From Paractinoplanes deccanensis (GTDB taxonomy: Bacteria > Actinomycetota > Actinomycetes > Mycobacteriales > Micromonosporaceae), in the NCBI RefSeq assembly GCF_016862115.1, contig NZ_BOMI01000156.1:43273-107272 (forward strand): a stretch of 64,000 bases of DNA, written 5' to 3'. The notes beneath the pieces were generated by a model. It ran no database searches. It was not told where the DNA came from and worked only from the letters and a program-made list of their open reading frames with translations. Within the stretch, counting starts at the first letter, position 1, and the number at the start of each line of letters is the position of its first letter. A program made the position numbers and the translations under genes. This document shows, in pieces, positions 26,553 to 34,480 of this stretch.

Positions 26553-26678
26553 TTGGACATCATTGACCCTCTCATTGGCGCGCTGGTTGCACAGATCATC
26601 AACTGGATGGTGGCGGAGCTGCCCGCGCCGCGGCTCCACCTCGACATCCGCGTCACCTGGCGCCGGGCGCCGTGGTGA
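26553..26678 (+). CDS. 41-residue leader ORF coupled to the sigma factor
   Basis: A TTG start at 26553 is preceded at 7-8 bp by AAGGGGA. The ORF encodes 41 residues: a hydrophobic stretch IDPLIGALVAQIINWMVAEL and a basic C-terminus ending RVTWRRAPW. Its TGA (26676-26678) overlaps the tandem GTG starts of the sigma factor gene, a layout typical of translational coupling. It is not a known family to me. It could be a small membrane peptide that regulates sigma-factor synthesis or merely a coupling leader. Confidence 0.5.
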   Translation: MDIIDPLIGALVAQIINWMVAELPAPRLHLDIRVTWRRAPW

Positions 26679-27166
26679 CCTTCGCCGCGTTCTACGAGAG
26701 CCACTACCGGTGGCTCTTCGTGCGGATGCGGGCCGAAGGGCTCGGCGAACAGGACGCCGGCGACGTCGCCCAGGAGGCCATGCTGCGGCTCTACCGGCAA
26801 TGGTCCGAACTGGACCGCCACTCCGAGAAGGCGCTCAAGGTGTACGCCTTCACCACGGCCAAGCGGATCCGCATCGACCGCGCCCGCCAGGCCGTCCGGC
26901 AGCGCACCGGCTACGCGGCGATGGCACCCCTCGTGCGAACCGCCGAGGACGACGCGTACGGCAGCACCGAGGCGCTCGACATCCTCCGCGTCCTGGACGA
27001 GCCGTCCCGCGAGGTCATGTCCCTGCTCTACGACGGCCTGCGGATCTGCGAGATCGCGGAGAAGCTCGGCCGGAACCCGTCGACCGTGCGGTCGCAGCTC
27101 CAGAAAGCCCGGGAAATTCTGCGGCCCTTGTTGGCCCTTGGAAAGGAGACGAAGCATGGCCGATGA
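26672..27166 (+). CDS. ECF RNA polymerase sigma factor
   Basis: A 164-residue sigma-70-family factor. Region 2 (about 5-70) includes DVAQEAMLRLYRQWSEL and KVYAFTTAKRIRIDRAR. Region 4 (about 108-160) has the helix-turn-helix GLRICEIAEKLGRNPSTVRSQ. Regions 1 and 3 are lacking, as in ECF sigmas. GTG 26672 or GTG 26675 overlap the leader ORF stop. The downstream membrane protein overlaps by 11 bp and is the probable anti-sigma partner. Confidence 0.93.
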   Translation: MVTFAAFYESHYRWLFVRMRAEGLGEQDAGDVAQEAMLRLYRQWSELDRHSEKALKVYAFTTAKRIRIDRARQAVRQRTGYAAMAPLVRTAEDDAYGSTEALDILRVLDEPSREVMSLLYDGLRICEIAEKLGRNPSTVRSQLQKAREILRPLLALGKETKHGR

Positions 27167-28145
27167 GGAGCTTACGGTCGCCGAGCGGCGCCTGTTCGAG
27201 GCCGCCGAGGCGGAGGCCCTCGCCGGCCTCCGCTTCGACTGCGAGGCCGGGCTGGCGGATCTGCTGGCCCGCGCCTCCGAGGCGCCGCCGCGGTTGTCAT
27301 TGCGGGCTTCTGTTCCTCGCTCCTTCGTGCGGGTGCGGGTCGGTGTCGTCGCGCTGGTTGCGCTGGCTGCTTTCGGGACGACCGCCGGGATCCAGCAGGT
27401 GATGATCGGCGCGCGCGAGGAACTGGTCGAGCCGCCGACGCTCGCCGTTCCCTCGCCGTCGGTCATCGCACCTGGCCGGTCTCGGCCGGCGCGCGATCCT
27501 GTTGCGCCCTTGCCGTCGGTGACCGCGCGGCCGTTCGGGTCGGCATCTTCCGATGCGCCCTCTTTGTCGCCTGGCTCGCGGTCGTCCGCCTCTTCGTCCG
27601 GGATTCCGTCGTCGGCTTCGCCTGCCCGCTCGCCGTCTTCCTCGCCCTCTTCCTTGCCTTCTTCTTCGCCTTCTTCTTTGCCGCCTTCTTTGCCTTCTTC
27701 TTCGCCGGCCCGGCCGTCGCCTTTGCTGCCGCCGTCTCACGCCGCCCCCGCGACTTTTCGGGTCCGCTACCCGGCCACCCTCGTCACCGTGCCGATCGAC
27801 GACACCGGCCCACAGAGCCTCGACCTGGCCCAGCCGAAGATCGTCGATGACGGCCCCGTCCAGATCAGCGCATCCCCCGCCACCGGCGACTCGCTGCTTG
27901 CCAACGACGACAACGTCCGGGCCGCCATGATCCCGGCCGCCGACGTGACCCCCGACGACTGCGCCGACGCCTTGCGCGCCACGCCCGGCCCCGGGTCACC
28001 GCTGCCGCTGCGCACGGACCGCACCTATTGCCTTATGACGGCGAGCCCCGCCGAGCCGCAGACCCTCGTCCGCCTCAACGTCGAGGAGCCACAGCAGCCT
28101 GGCGAGATCACGCTCCGCTTGAAGGCTTGGGATGCGATGCCGTGA
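27156..28145 (+). CDS. membrane protein with Ser/Pro-rich linker, putative anti-sigma partner
   Basis: A 329-residue protein: a cytosolic acidic N-terminus (1-48, ERRLFEAAEAEALAGLRFD), one membrane span (about 63-80, VGVVALVALAAFGTTAGI), an extreme Ser/Pro low-complexity linker (about 98-198) and an extracytoplasmic domain (about 200-329) with a single Cys pair (DDCADAL and TYCLMTA). Overlap with the sigma gene and the topology suggest an anti-sigma factor, although no HxxxCxxC zinc anti-sigma motif is present. ATG 27156 has AAGGAGA 7 bp upstream. Confidence 0.7.
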   Translation: MADEELTVAERRLFEAAEAEALAGLRFDCEAGLADLLARASEAPPRLSLRASVPRSFVRVRVGVVALVALAAFGTTAGIQQVMIGAREELVEPPTLAVPSPSVIAPGRSRPARDPVAPLPSVTARPFGSASSDAPSLSPGSRSSASSSGIPSSASPARSPSSSPSSLPSSSPSSLPPSLPSSSPARPSPLLPPSHAAPATFRVRYPATLVTVPIDDTGPQSLDLAQPKIVDDGPVQISASPATGDSLLANDDNVRAAMIPAADVTPDDCADALRATPGPGSPLPLRTDRTYCLMTASPAEPQTLVRLNVEEPQQPGEITLRLKAWDAMP

Positions 28146-28210
28146 CCGCCTTGGTCTTCCGGCAGGACGACGGCACTCCCGATGGGGTGAGCCGACGTCG
28201 ACGGCACGGT

Positions 28211-28337
28211 CGCTGCGGGTCGAAGGCACGGGCATTGCGCTTCGAAGGGTCGGACGCTGCGCTCGAAGGCCCGGACGCTGCGCGTCGAAAGCCGAAAGGC
28301 AGCACGTCGAAGGCCCGAAAGCAGTCGGAGGTCGAGA
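28211..28337. repeat. 20-24-bp degenerate tandem repeat, about five units
   Basis: Units begin at about 28212, 28236, 28255, 28277 and 28299 and follow the pattern GCTGCGCGTCGAAGGCCCGGAC with substitutions and short indels. The shared core is TCGAAGGC. It lies just downstream of the putative anti-sigma gene. Confidence 0.75.
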
Positions 28338-28410
28338 GCAGCACGTACCCGAGTCCATCCCGAGCCCCCACCCACCCGGGGAACGAGGGCAGAGCCTACG
28401 CCCGGAGCAA

Positions 28411-28480
28411 GTTATCCACCGCGGGCCTGTGGATAACTCTGTGGACAAGCCTGTGGGGTTGTGGATAACCGTGTGGATTG
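28411..28480. promoter_or_regulatory. cluster of DnaA-box-like 9-mers
   Basis: TGTGGATAA occurs perfectly at 28428-28436 and 28460-28468. TGTGGACAA (the common actinobacterial form, reverse of TTGTCCACA) is at 28440-28448. TTATCCACC lies in the opposite orientation at 28412-28420. Weaker TGTGGGGTT and TGTGGATTG sites are at 28452 and 28472. Most same-strand sites are spaced 12 bp apart. GTTATCCA and TGGATAAC form an 8-bp inverted pair. Confidence 0.75.
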
Positions 28481-28629
28481 CGTGAGGGCAAGCAGCGGAT
28501 CGGGCTTCTGACGTCCCAGCTCACAGGCATCGGCAGGTTCGGGCAGGCTGGCGACGGTGTGGGCTTCGGGCCAGTTGCGCCTTTCGGGCGAGAGCGGCGG
28601 CGGGCCGAGAGGCAGGCTGGTGCTGGAAG

Positions 28630-28840
28630 CGTGCCGGGGCGATGGCTGGACCGGGGCGGTGGCTGGCCGGGCAGGGGCGGTGGCTGCCAGGCGGTGGCCG
28701 ACCTGGGCGGTCGCTGGGCCGGGGCGACGGCTGGGCCGGGGCGATGGCTGGGCCCAGCGGTGGCCGACCCGGACGGTTGCTGGATCGGGCGATGCTGGAC
28801 CGGGCAATGCCGGCTCGGGCGGTGGCTGGAGCCGGTGGAG
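28630..28840. repeat. 17-19-bp degenerate GC-rich repeat array, about eleven units
   Basis: About eleven variants of GGGCCGGGGCGATGGCTG run head to tail between the DnaA-box cluster and the LytTR regulator stop (28895). Variants include GGGGCGGTGGCTG, GGGCGGTCGCTG and GGGCGATGCTGG. Confidence 0.8.
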
Positions 28841-28894
28841 GGCGGAACGGCAGCTGGAGGGCGGCCGTCGACGTGCGATGGGACCCGGGCGGCG

Positions 28895-29641
28895 TCAGCG
28901 CTGCCAATCGTGCTTGGCGGCTCTGATCAGGCGGTCCTTCAGCTCTCGGGTGTGGCGGCGGCTCACCGGCAGCTCCACGCCGTCGACCGTCACCACGTAG
29001 CCCGATGGGGTGAGGCGCAGCTCGGCGATCAGGCGGATCTGGACCAGGTACGACCTGTGGATGCGGACGAAGCCGGCGTCGGCCCAGCGTTCGGCGAGGG
29101 TGGCCAGGGAGACTCGCACCAGGTGGGAGGCGTCGGATGTGTGCAGGCGGGCGTAGTCGCCCTGTGCCTCGACCCAGCGGACCGAGGAGCGGGGGAGCAT
29201 GCGCGTCGTGCCCGCCAGCTCGACGGGGATGGCCGGCTCGTCGGCGGGCTGGGTGGGTGTGGCCGCGGGGACCATGGTGCGCAGGCCGGCCACTCGGCGC
29301 AGGGACTCGCCCAGGCGTTCGGCTCGGACGGGTTTGCGGACGTAGTCGGTCACGCCCAGGTCGAAGGCGTCCACGGCGCCGTCGTCGTAGGCCGTGACGA
29401 AGACGATGGCGGGTGGGCGGGCGAAGCGGCGCAGGATGCGGGCCAGCTCCATGCCGTCGAGGCCGGGCATGCGGATGTCGAGGAAGACCGCGTCGACTTC
29501 GGTGTCGCGCAGGACGCGCAGGGCTTCCGTCGCGTCGCCGGCGCGGTGGACGTGTGCCACCCGGCCGTCGGCGTTGAGCAGGTAGGCCAGCTCGTCCAGG
29601 GCCGGTGGCTCGTCGTCCACGGCCAGTACGACAAGGCTCAC
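28895..29641 (-). CDS. LytTR-family response regulator
   Basis: A 248-residue regulator with a receiver domain (1-115, phospho-acceptor Asp55 in FLDIRMPG, Lys in YVRKPVRAE) and a C-terminal LytTR DNA-binding domain (about 145-245). The latter has VRWVEAQGDYARLHT, HLVRVSLATLAER and FVRIHRSYLV, a clear match to the family. GTG 29641 overlaps the kinase stop by 4 bp (GTGA). Targets are unknown. In other actinomycetes such pairs often sit beside DUF485-symporter genes, which here lie 10 kb away. Confidence 0.94.
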   Translation of the reverse strand: MSLVVLAVDDEPPALDELAYLLNADGRVAHVHRAGDATEALRVLRDTEVDAVFLDIRMPGLDGMELARILRRFARPPAIVFVTAYDDGAVDAFDLGVTDYVRKPVRAERLGESLRRVAGLRTMVPAATPTQPADEPAIPVELAGTTRMLPRSSVRWVEAQGDYARLHTSDASHLVRVSLATLAERWADAGFVRIHRSYLVQIRLIAELRLTPSGYVVTVDGVELPVSRRHTRELKDRLIRAAKHDWQR

Positions 29642-30828
29642 GCCCGTACCCCCGGGTGGAATTTCGGCACTCGCATGCTCACCTTCGTTCCGGCGCCGGG
29701 CGCGGTCTCGACCACCAGGCCGAAGTGGTCGCCGAAGACCGAGCGGAGGCGCTCGTCCACATTTGCCAGGCCCACGTGCTGCCCGTCGTCGGTCTCGGGC
29801 CCGCCCGCCGCGAAGACCTCCGGATCCATCCCGACGCCGTCGTCCTCCACGGTGATGTGGCATTCGGCGCCGGCGTCCTGTGCCTCGATGCTCACCATAC
29901 CGACGCCCGGCTTGCGGGACAGACCGTGGCGGACCGCGTTCTCGACGAGCGGTTGCAGGCACAGGAACGGCAGGCCGACCGGCAGCACCTCGGGCGCGAT
30001 CTGCAGGCGTACCTGGAGGCGGTCGCCGAACCGGGCCCGCTCGATGGTCAGATAGCGGTCGATCGAGCGAAGCTCCTCGGCGAGCGTGGTGAAGTCGCCG
30101 TGCGCCCGGAACGAGTAGCGGGTGAACTCGGCGAACTCGAGGATCAGCTCGCGGGCGCGTTCCGGGTCGGTGCGCACGAACGAGGCGATCGCGGTGAGCG
30201 CGTTGTAGATGAAGTGCGGGCTGATCTGCGCCCGCAGCGCGCGCACCTCGGCGCGCGCCAGGCGTTCCCGGGACGATTCGAGCTCGGCGAGGGCGATCTG
30301 CGTCGCGGCCCATCGGGCGGTTTCCAGAGTCGCCTGTACGAGGCCAGGCGCGGGCTGGTCGTCGGCGACCGCCACCAGAGCGGCGGAGGCCCGGCCGTCC
30401 GGCCCGGAGAGCGGGGCCACCACGGCGCCGCGCACAACGCAGTCGACCCGGTCGCAGGGCAGGTCGGCGGCGGCGAGCACCACCGAGCGGTGGGTGTCGA
30501 GCGCGCGGGTGGCCGCGGCGGTGAACTGGTCGCCGTGGTGGCTGCCGCGGCCGTCGAAGGCGAGGCAGCGGTCGCGGTCGGCGATCGTCAGGCCGGCCGC
30601 GCCGACGAGGGCGCGCAGGTGGCGGGCGGCCTTGCCGGCGCCGGCGGGGCTCAGGCCGCCGCGCAGCGGCTCGGCGGCGAGCGCGGCGGTGTGCAGGACG
30701 TCGTAGGTGGCCCGCTGCATGGCGGTGGCGATGCCGCGGCGGGCACGCAGCCGCACCACGGCGACCACGGCGGCGGCCAGGCCGGCGAGCACCGCGACGA
30801 CCGCGAGCACGCTTCCGACCTGATCCAC
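29638..30828 (-). CDS. LytS-type sensor histidine kinase
   Basis: A 396-residue kinase of the His_kinase (PF06580) family. One membrane helix lies at the N-terminus (about 5-27), followed by a GAF-like sensor region (about 60-170). The phospho-acceptor is His205 in QISPHFIYNAL and the HATPase region has ENAVRHGLSRK and DDGVGMDPE. A single helix without an extracytoplasmic loop suggests cytosolic sensing. GTG 30828 begins MDQVGSVLAVVAV. It is the partner of the overlapping LytTR regulator. Confidence 0.93.
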   Translation of the reverse strand: MDQVGSVLAVVAVLAGLAAAVVAVVRLRARRGIATAMQRATYDVLHTAALAAEPLRGGLSPAGAGKAARHLRALVGAAGLTIADRDRCLAFDGRGSHHGDQFTAAATRALDTHRSVVLAAADLPCDRVDCVVRGAVVAPLSGPDGRASAALVAVADDQPAPGLVQATLETARWAATQIALAELESSRERLARAEVRALRAQISPHFIYNALTAIASFVRTDPERARELILEFAEFTRYSFRAHGDFTTLAEELRSIDRYLTIERARFGDRLQVRLQIAPEVLPVGLPFLCLQPLVENAVRHGLSRKPGVGMVSIEAQDAGAECHITVEDDGVGMDPEVFAAGGPETDDGQHVGLANVDERLRSVFGDHFGLVVETAPGAGTKVSMRVPKFHPGVRA

Positions 30829-30978
30829 GCAGCAGATATTGACGGCTCCCCGCGGGAACGTCCACTCGTCATACCGTGTTGGCAGGGTGCCAATTGGGAT
30901 TACCGGCGAGTAACAGAGCGATCAACAATCGAACAACATCGATACATCAGGTACACCCACACCCCCAGGGAGTGCCCC

Positions 30979-31830
30979 ATGAAAGTCCTCGCTCTGTTCA
31001 CCGCGGTCACCCTCGCCGTCACCGCCCCGGCAGCCCCGGCCCAGGCGGCGAACCCCTACGAGCGTGGCCCCGCCCCCACCAACGCCAGCATCGAGGCGTC
31101 GCGCGGATCCTTCGCGATCGCCCAGGTGACCGTCGCGCGCTCGGCGGTCAGCGGCCGCTTCGGCGGCGGCACGATCTACTACCCGACGAGCACGGCGGAG
31201 GGCACCTTCGGCGCCGTCGCCATCTCGCCCGGCTTCACCGCCTCGCAGTCGAGCGTCGCGTGGCTGGGGCCGCGGCTCGCCTCGCAGGGCTTCGTGGTGA
31301 TCACCATCGACACGAACAACACGCTCGACCAGCCGGACAGCCGCGGCACGCAGCTGCTCGCCGCGCTCGACTACCTGACCGGGCAGAGTTCGGTCCGCAC
31401 CCGTATCGACGCCACCCGTCTGGGCGTCATGGGTCACTCGATGGGCGGAGGCGGCAGCCTGTCGGCGTCGCGCACCCGGCCGGCCCTGCAGGCGGCCATC
31501 CCGCTGACCCCGTGGCACACGACGAAGAGCTGGACCACCGACCGGGTGCCGACGATGATCATCGGCGCCGAGAACGACACCGTCGCGCCGGTCAGCTCAC
31601 ACTCCGAGCCGTTCTACACCAGCCTGACGGTGGCGCCGGAGAAGGCGTACCTGGAACTGAACAACGCCGGCCACTCGGCGCCGACCGCCACGAACGTGAC
31701 CGTCGCGAAGTACTCGATCTCGTGGCTCAAGCGCTTCATCGACAACGACACCCGCTACGACCAGTTCCTCTGCCCGGCACCCTCCGGATCGGCGATCCAG
31801 GAGTACCGGGCCACCTGCCCGCACAGCTGA
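30979..31830 (+). CDS. secreted cutinase/polyesterase, PET-hydrolase-like
   Basis: A 283-residue protein with a Sec signal peptide (1-23, cleavage after AQA) and a mature alpha/beta hydrolase starting ANPYERGP. The block order matches actinobacterial cutinases such as TfCut2 and LCC, and IsPETase: GGGTIYYPT, AISPGFTASQSSVAWLGPRLASQGFVV, GHSMGGGGS, PLTPWH, VPTMIIGAENDTVAPV, AGHSAP, WLKRFIDNDTRYDQFLCP. Predicted catalytic residues are Ser154, Asp200 and His232. Trp179 lines the substrate cleft, and Cys265-Cys280 matches the C-terminal disulfide. The oxyanion Tyr of relatives is Phe86 here. It hydrolyses polyesters such as cutin outside the cell. Confidence 0.94.
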   Translation: MKVLALFTAVTLAVTAPAAPAQAANPYERGPAPTNASIEASRGSFAIAQVTVARSAVSGRFGGGTIYYPTSTAEGTFGAVAISPGFTASQSSVAWLGPRLASQGFVVITIDTNNTLDQPDSRGTQLLAALDYLTGQSSVRTRIDATRLGVMGHSMGGGGSLSASRTRPALQAAIPLTPWHTTKSWTTDRVPTMIIGAENDTVAPVSSHSEPFYTSLTVAPEKAYLELNNAGHSAPTATNVTVAKYSISWLKRFIDNDTRYDQFLCPAPSGSAIQEYRATCPHS

Positions 31831-31833
31831 GGA

Positions 31834-33471
31834 CTAGTAAGCGCCCTTGCGCTTGAGCACGACCCAGATCGTGCGCCACAGGATGCTGAGGTCGTACGTC
31901 AAGGACCAGTTGTCCACGTAGTAGAGGTCCAGGCGTACGGCCTCGTCCCACGACAGGTCGGAGCGGCCCGACACCTGCCACAGGCCCGTTATCCCCGGCC
32001 GCACCAGCAGGCGGCGCCGGACGTCGCCCAGGTAGTCGCCGTCGTCGGCGGGCAGCGGGCGAGGACCGACCAGCGACATCTCGCCCTTGAGCACGTTTAT
32101 CAGCTGGGGCAGCTCGTCCATCGAGGTGGCCCGCAGCTTGGCGCCGAAGGTGAACACCCGAGGGTCGTTCTTCATCTTGAAGAGCATGCCGTCGGACTCG
32201 TTGAGCTCCTCGAGCGTGCGCTTGCGCTCCTCGGCGTCCACGTACATGGTGCGGAACTTCCACACCCGGAACGTGCGCCCCTCGTGGCCGACGCGGGGCT
32301 GGCGGAAGAAGACCGGGCCCGGGTCGGAGAGCTTGATGCCGATCGCGATGATCAGCAGGATCGGGCTGAGCAGCAGCAGGCCGATGCCGGCGGCGACCCG
32401 GTCGAGCAGGTTCTTGATCAGCCAGCCCGGGCCGGAGAGGGTCGGCTCCTCGACGTGCAGTAGCGGCAGGCCCTCGATCGGCCGGATGTGCACGCGCGGG
32501 CCGGCGATGTCGGTGAGCTGGGGCGCGACCACCAGGTCGACGCCCGTGCCCTCGAGCTGCCAGGCCAGGCGGCGCAGCTCACCCGGCTCGGCGCTGGCCG
32601 AGCCGCAGACCGCGATCGTGTCGGCGCCGACCTCGCGCACCAGCGAGAGCACGTCGCGGGCGGCGTAGACGGGCACCGGCGTCTCGATGCCGCGGGCGGC
32701 GGCGTAACCGTCGGTGATGTGGATCGCGACCGGGATGAGGCCGGCGGCGGGGCTGCGGGTGACAGCGGTGTAGACCTCGAGCGCCTCGGGCAGCGTGCCG
32801 ACCAGGATCATCCGGTGGGCACCGTGGCCCGTGCGGCGCCGCGCGAAGTGCAGCACCTGGCGGGCGATCACCCGGTCGAGCAGCAGGAACAGCACGGCGC
32901 TGATCGAGACCAGGGCGACCGTGCCACGCGAGAGCTGGGTCTTGGTGGCGAACGCGAGCAGCGACACGCACGCCACCACGGTGACCGAGGTGCGGACGAT
33001 GCGCTTGAACTCCTCGCTGCCCAGCCCGAGGTAGCGGCGGTCGTACGTGCCGTTCGCCCAGAGCAGGACGAGCCAGCCGAGCGGCAGCACCACGTATGCG
33101 AAGAAGTAGAAGAGCTCGGCGCCGTGCAGGAACCCGAGGGTGCGCTCCTGGAAGCCGGACTTCGCCTTTTCGAGGTAGGTCGCGGCGAGGTAGCTCGCCA
33201 GCACCACCGACACCAGGTCGAGGAGAACCAGAACCGCGGTGTACGGGCGATGCCAGCGGGACAGGCGCTTGTGCTGCCGGTTCCACGCTGATCGGGGTAC
33301 GCCGTTGCTCGGCGGCGGCTCCTGCCGCCACTCGAAGCTGTCGTACGGCACGGGTTTGCTCCGGCTGCTGTCGGTCACTGGGCGATGCAGGCTAGCGGTC
33401 ACCTCGCCTACGTCCTCCCGCATCCGGAAAAGATTACGCACCGCCACGAAGTCTGAGGACAGCCGCGACAC
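31834..33471 (-). CDS. WcaJ/CpsE-type polyprenyl-phosphate sugar-1-phosphate transferase
   Basis: A 545-residue initiating phosphoglycosyl transferase for exopolysaccharide. A cytosolic leader (1-72) is followed by four or five N-terminal helices (about 73-220), a CoA-binding-like domain (about 215-345) and the C-terminal catalytic Bac_transf domain (about 355-545). Catalytic landmarks are KLSDPGPVFFRQPRVG, FRVWKFRTM, SMDELPQLINVLKGEMSLVGPRPL and RPGITGLWQVSGRSDLSW. It transfers a sugar-1-phosphate to undecaprenyl phosphate. GTG 33471 is taken; ATG 33423 is an alternative. Confidence 0.93.
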   Translation of the reverse strand: MSRLSSDFVAVRNLFRMREDVGEVTASLHRPVTDSSRSKPVPYDSFEWRQEPPPSNGVPRSAWNRQHKRLSRWHRPYTAVLVLLDLVSVVLASYLAATYLEKAKSGFQERTLGFLHGAELFYFFAYVVLPLGWLVLLWANGTYDRRYLGLGSEEFKRIVRTSVTVVACVSLLAFATKTQLSRGTVALVSISAVLFLLLDRVIARQVLHFARRRTGHGAHRMILVGTLPEALEVYTAVTRSPAAGLIPVAIHITDGYAAARGIETPVPVYAARDVLSLVREVGADTIAVCGSASAEPGELRRLAWQLEGTGVDLVVAPQLTDIAGPRVHIRPIEGLPLLHVEEPTLSGPGWLIKNLLDRVAAGIGLLLLSPILLIIAIGIKLSDPGPVFFRQPRVGHEGRTFRVWKFRTMYVDAEERKRTLEELNESDGMLFKMKNDPRVFTFGAKLRATSMDELPQLINVLKGEMSLVGPRPLPADDGDYLGDVRRRLLVRPGITGLWQVSGRSDLSWDEAVRLDLYYVDNWSLTYDLSILWRTIWVVLKRKGAY

Positions 33472-33533
33472 CGGGGCCCGCTCGAACGCGTGACGGTTAC
33501 GTTGGACCGGGCCACTATACCGATGGATCGGGC

Positions 33534-33563
33534 GGAAAGAAGCGGACGTTCAGGCCGCTTTCC
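33534..33563 (-). terminator. stem-loop after the Fpg/Nei gene
   Basis: On the minus strand GAAAGCGG and CCGCTTCTTTC pair with one bulge around a 9-nt loop and are followed by TTTCC. It lies 31 bp beyond the glycosylase stop (33595), before the transferase gene start. Confidence 0.5.
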
Positions 33564-33594
33564 CACTCCTGTACGCAGGGTGACCGTTGCGACG

Positions 33595-34455
33595 CTAACG
33601 GATCAACTTGGACAGGCGTCGGTCGGCCAGCGGCTTTCCCCCGGTCTGGCAGGTCGCACAGTACTGGAGGCTCTTGTCGGCGAACGACACCTCCCTGACC
33701 GTGTCGCCGCAGACCGGGCACGGCAGCCCGGTGCGCGCGTGCACCCGCATGCCGGCGCGCTTCTCACCCTTGAGCTCCGCCGCCTTTTGCCCCACGGAGC
33801 GCTCGACCGCGTCGGTCTCCACCTCGCGCATGGCCTCGTACAGCGTGGTGATCTGCTCGTCGGTCAGCTTGCCGGTCAGGGCGAAGGGGGACATCCGCGC
33901 CACGTGCAGGATCTCGTCGGAGTAGGCGTTGCCGATGCCGGCGAGCACCTCCTGATCCGTGATCACGCCCTTGATCTGGCCGTTGCGCGAGCGGATGCGC
34001 TCGGCGAACTCGTCGCGGGAGACGGCCAGCGCGTCCGGGCCGAGCCGCGACACGCCGGGCACCTCGGCCGGGTCGCGCACCAGGTAGGCGGCGAGCGACT
34101 TCTGGGTGCCGGCCTCGGTGAGGTCGAAGCCGGAGCCGTCGTCGAGGCGCACCCGGATGGCGATCGGGCCGCTGCCGGGCTTGAGCGGCGCCGGCGACTT
34201 GAAGGAGTCGCGGTAGTGCAGCCACCCGGCCCGGGCCAGATGGATCACAAGATGAAGATCAGGCCCCATCCCGATGTCGAGGAACTTGCCGTGCCGGCCG
34301 GCGGAGGTGATCTCCAGGCCGTTGACGGCGGTCGCGGGCGGGTCGTACGTCTTGAGGGCGCTGAACGAGGACACCTCGAAGCGCTGCACGGTGTGGCCGA
34401 CCGCGCGCTCACGCAGGTAGGCCGCGAGCGCCTCGACCTCGGGAAGTTCGGGCAC
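33595..34455 (-). CDS. Fpg/Nei-family DNA glycosylase/AP lyase
   Basis: A 286-residue base-excision repair enzyme. After Met removal the N-terminus is PELPEVE, with catalytic Pro (residue 2) and Glu3. The conserved Lys is in GRHGKFL (about 53-59). The H2TH region contains LAGIGNAYSDEILH (about 168-181). The C-terminal zinc finger has CPVC (about 245) and CATC (about 267). It removes oxidised bases such as 8-oxoG or thymine glycol. GTG 34455 is the only start that places PELPEVE correctly. It is divergent from the GT4 gene. Confidence 0.94.
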   Translation of the reverse strand: MPELPEVEALAAYLRERAVGHTVQRFEVSSFSALKTYDPPATAVNGLEITSAGRHGKFLDIGMGPDLHLVIHLARAGWLHYRDSFKSPAPLKPGSGPIAIRVRLDDGSGFDLTEAGTQKSLAAYLVRDPAEVPGVSRLGPDALAVSRDEFAERIRSRNGQIKGVITDQEVLAGIGNAYSDEILHVARMSPFALTGKLTDEQITTLYEAMREVETDAVERSVGQKAAELKGEKRAGMRVHARTGLPCPVCGDTVREVSFADKSLQYCATCQTGGKPLADRRLSKLIR

Positions 34456-34480
34456 GACCTCAACGGTAGCGTTTCCCACC

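Larger units (their letters stand above)
28146..28894. other. 749-bp convergent intergenic region with repeats and DnaA boxes
   Basis: No supported gene lies here. From left to right it holds five degenerate copies of a 20-24-bp unit (28211-28337), a cluster of DnaA-box sequences (28411-28480) and a long array of 17-19-bp GC-rich repeats (28630-28840). ORFs that cross it on both strands are low-complexity Arg/Gly/Ala readings of the repeats. The flanking genes (27156 and 28895) converge. Confidence 0.8.

Noticed and set aside
28411..28480. DnaA-box cluster as chromosomal oriC
   Set aside because: No dnaA, dnaN, rpmH or parAB in the neighbourhood and no AT-rich unwinding region; kept only as a DnaA-binding candidate.
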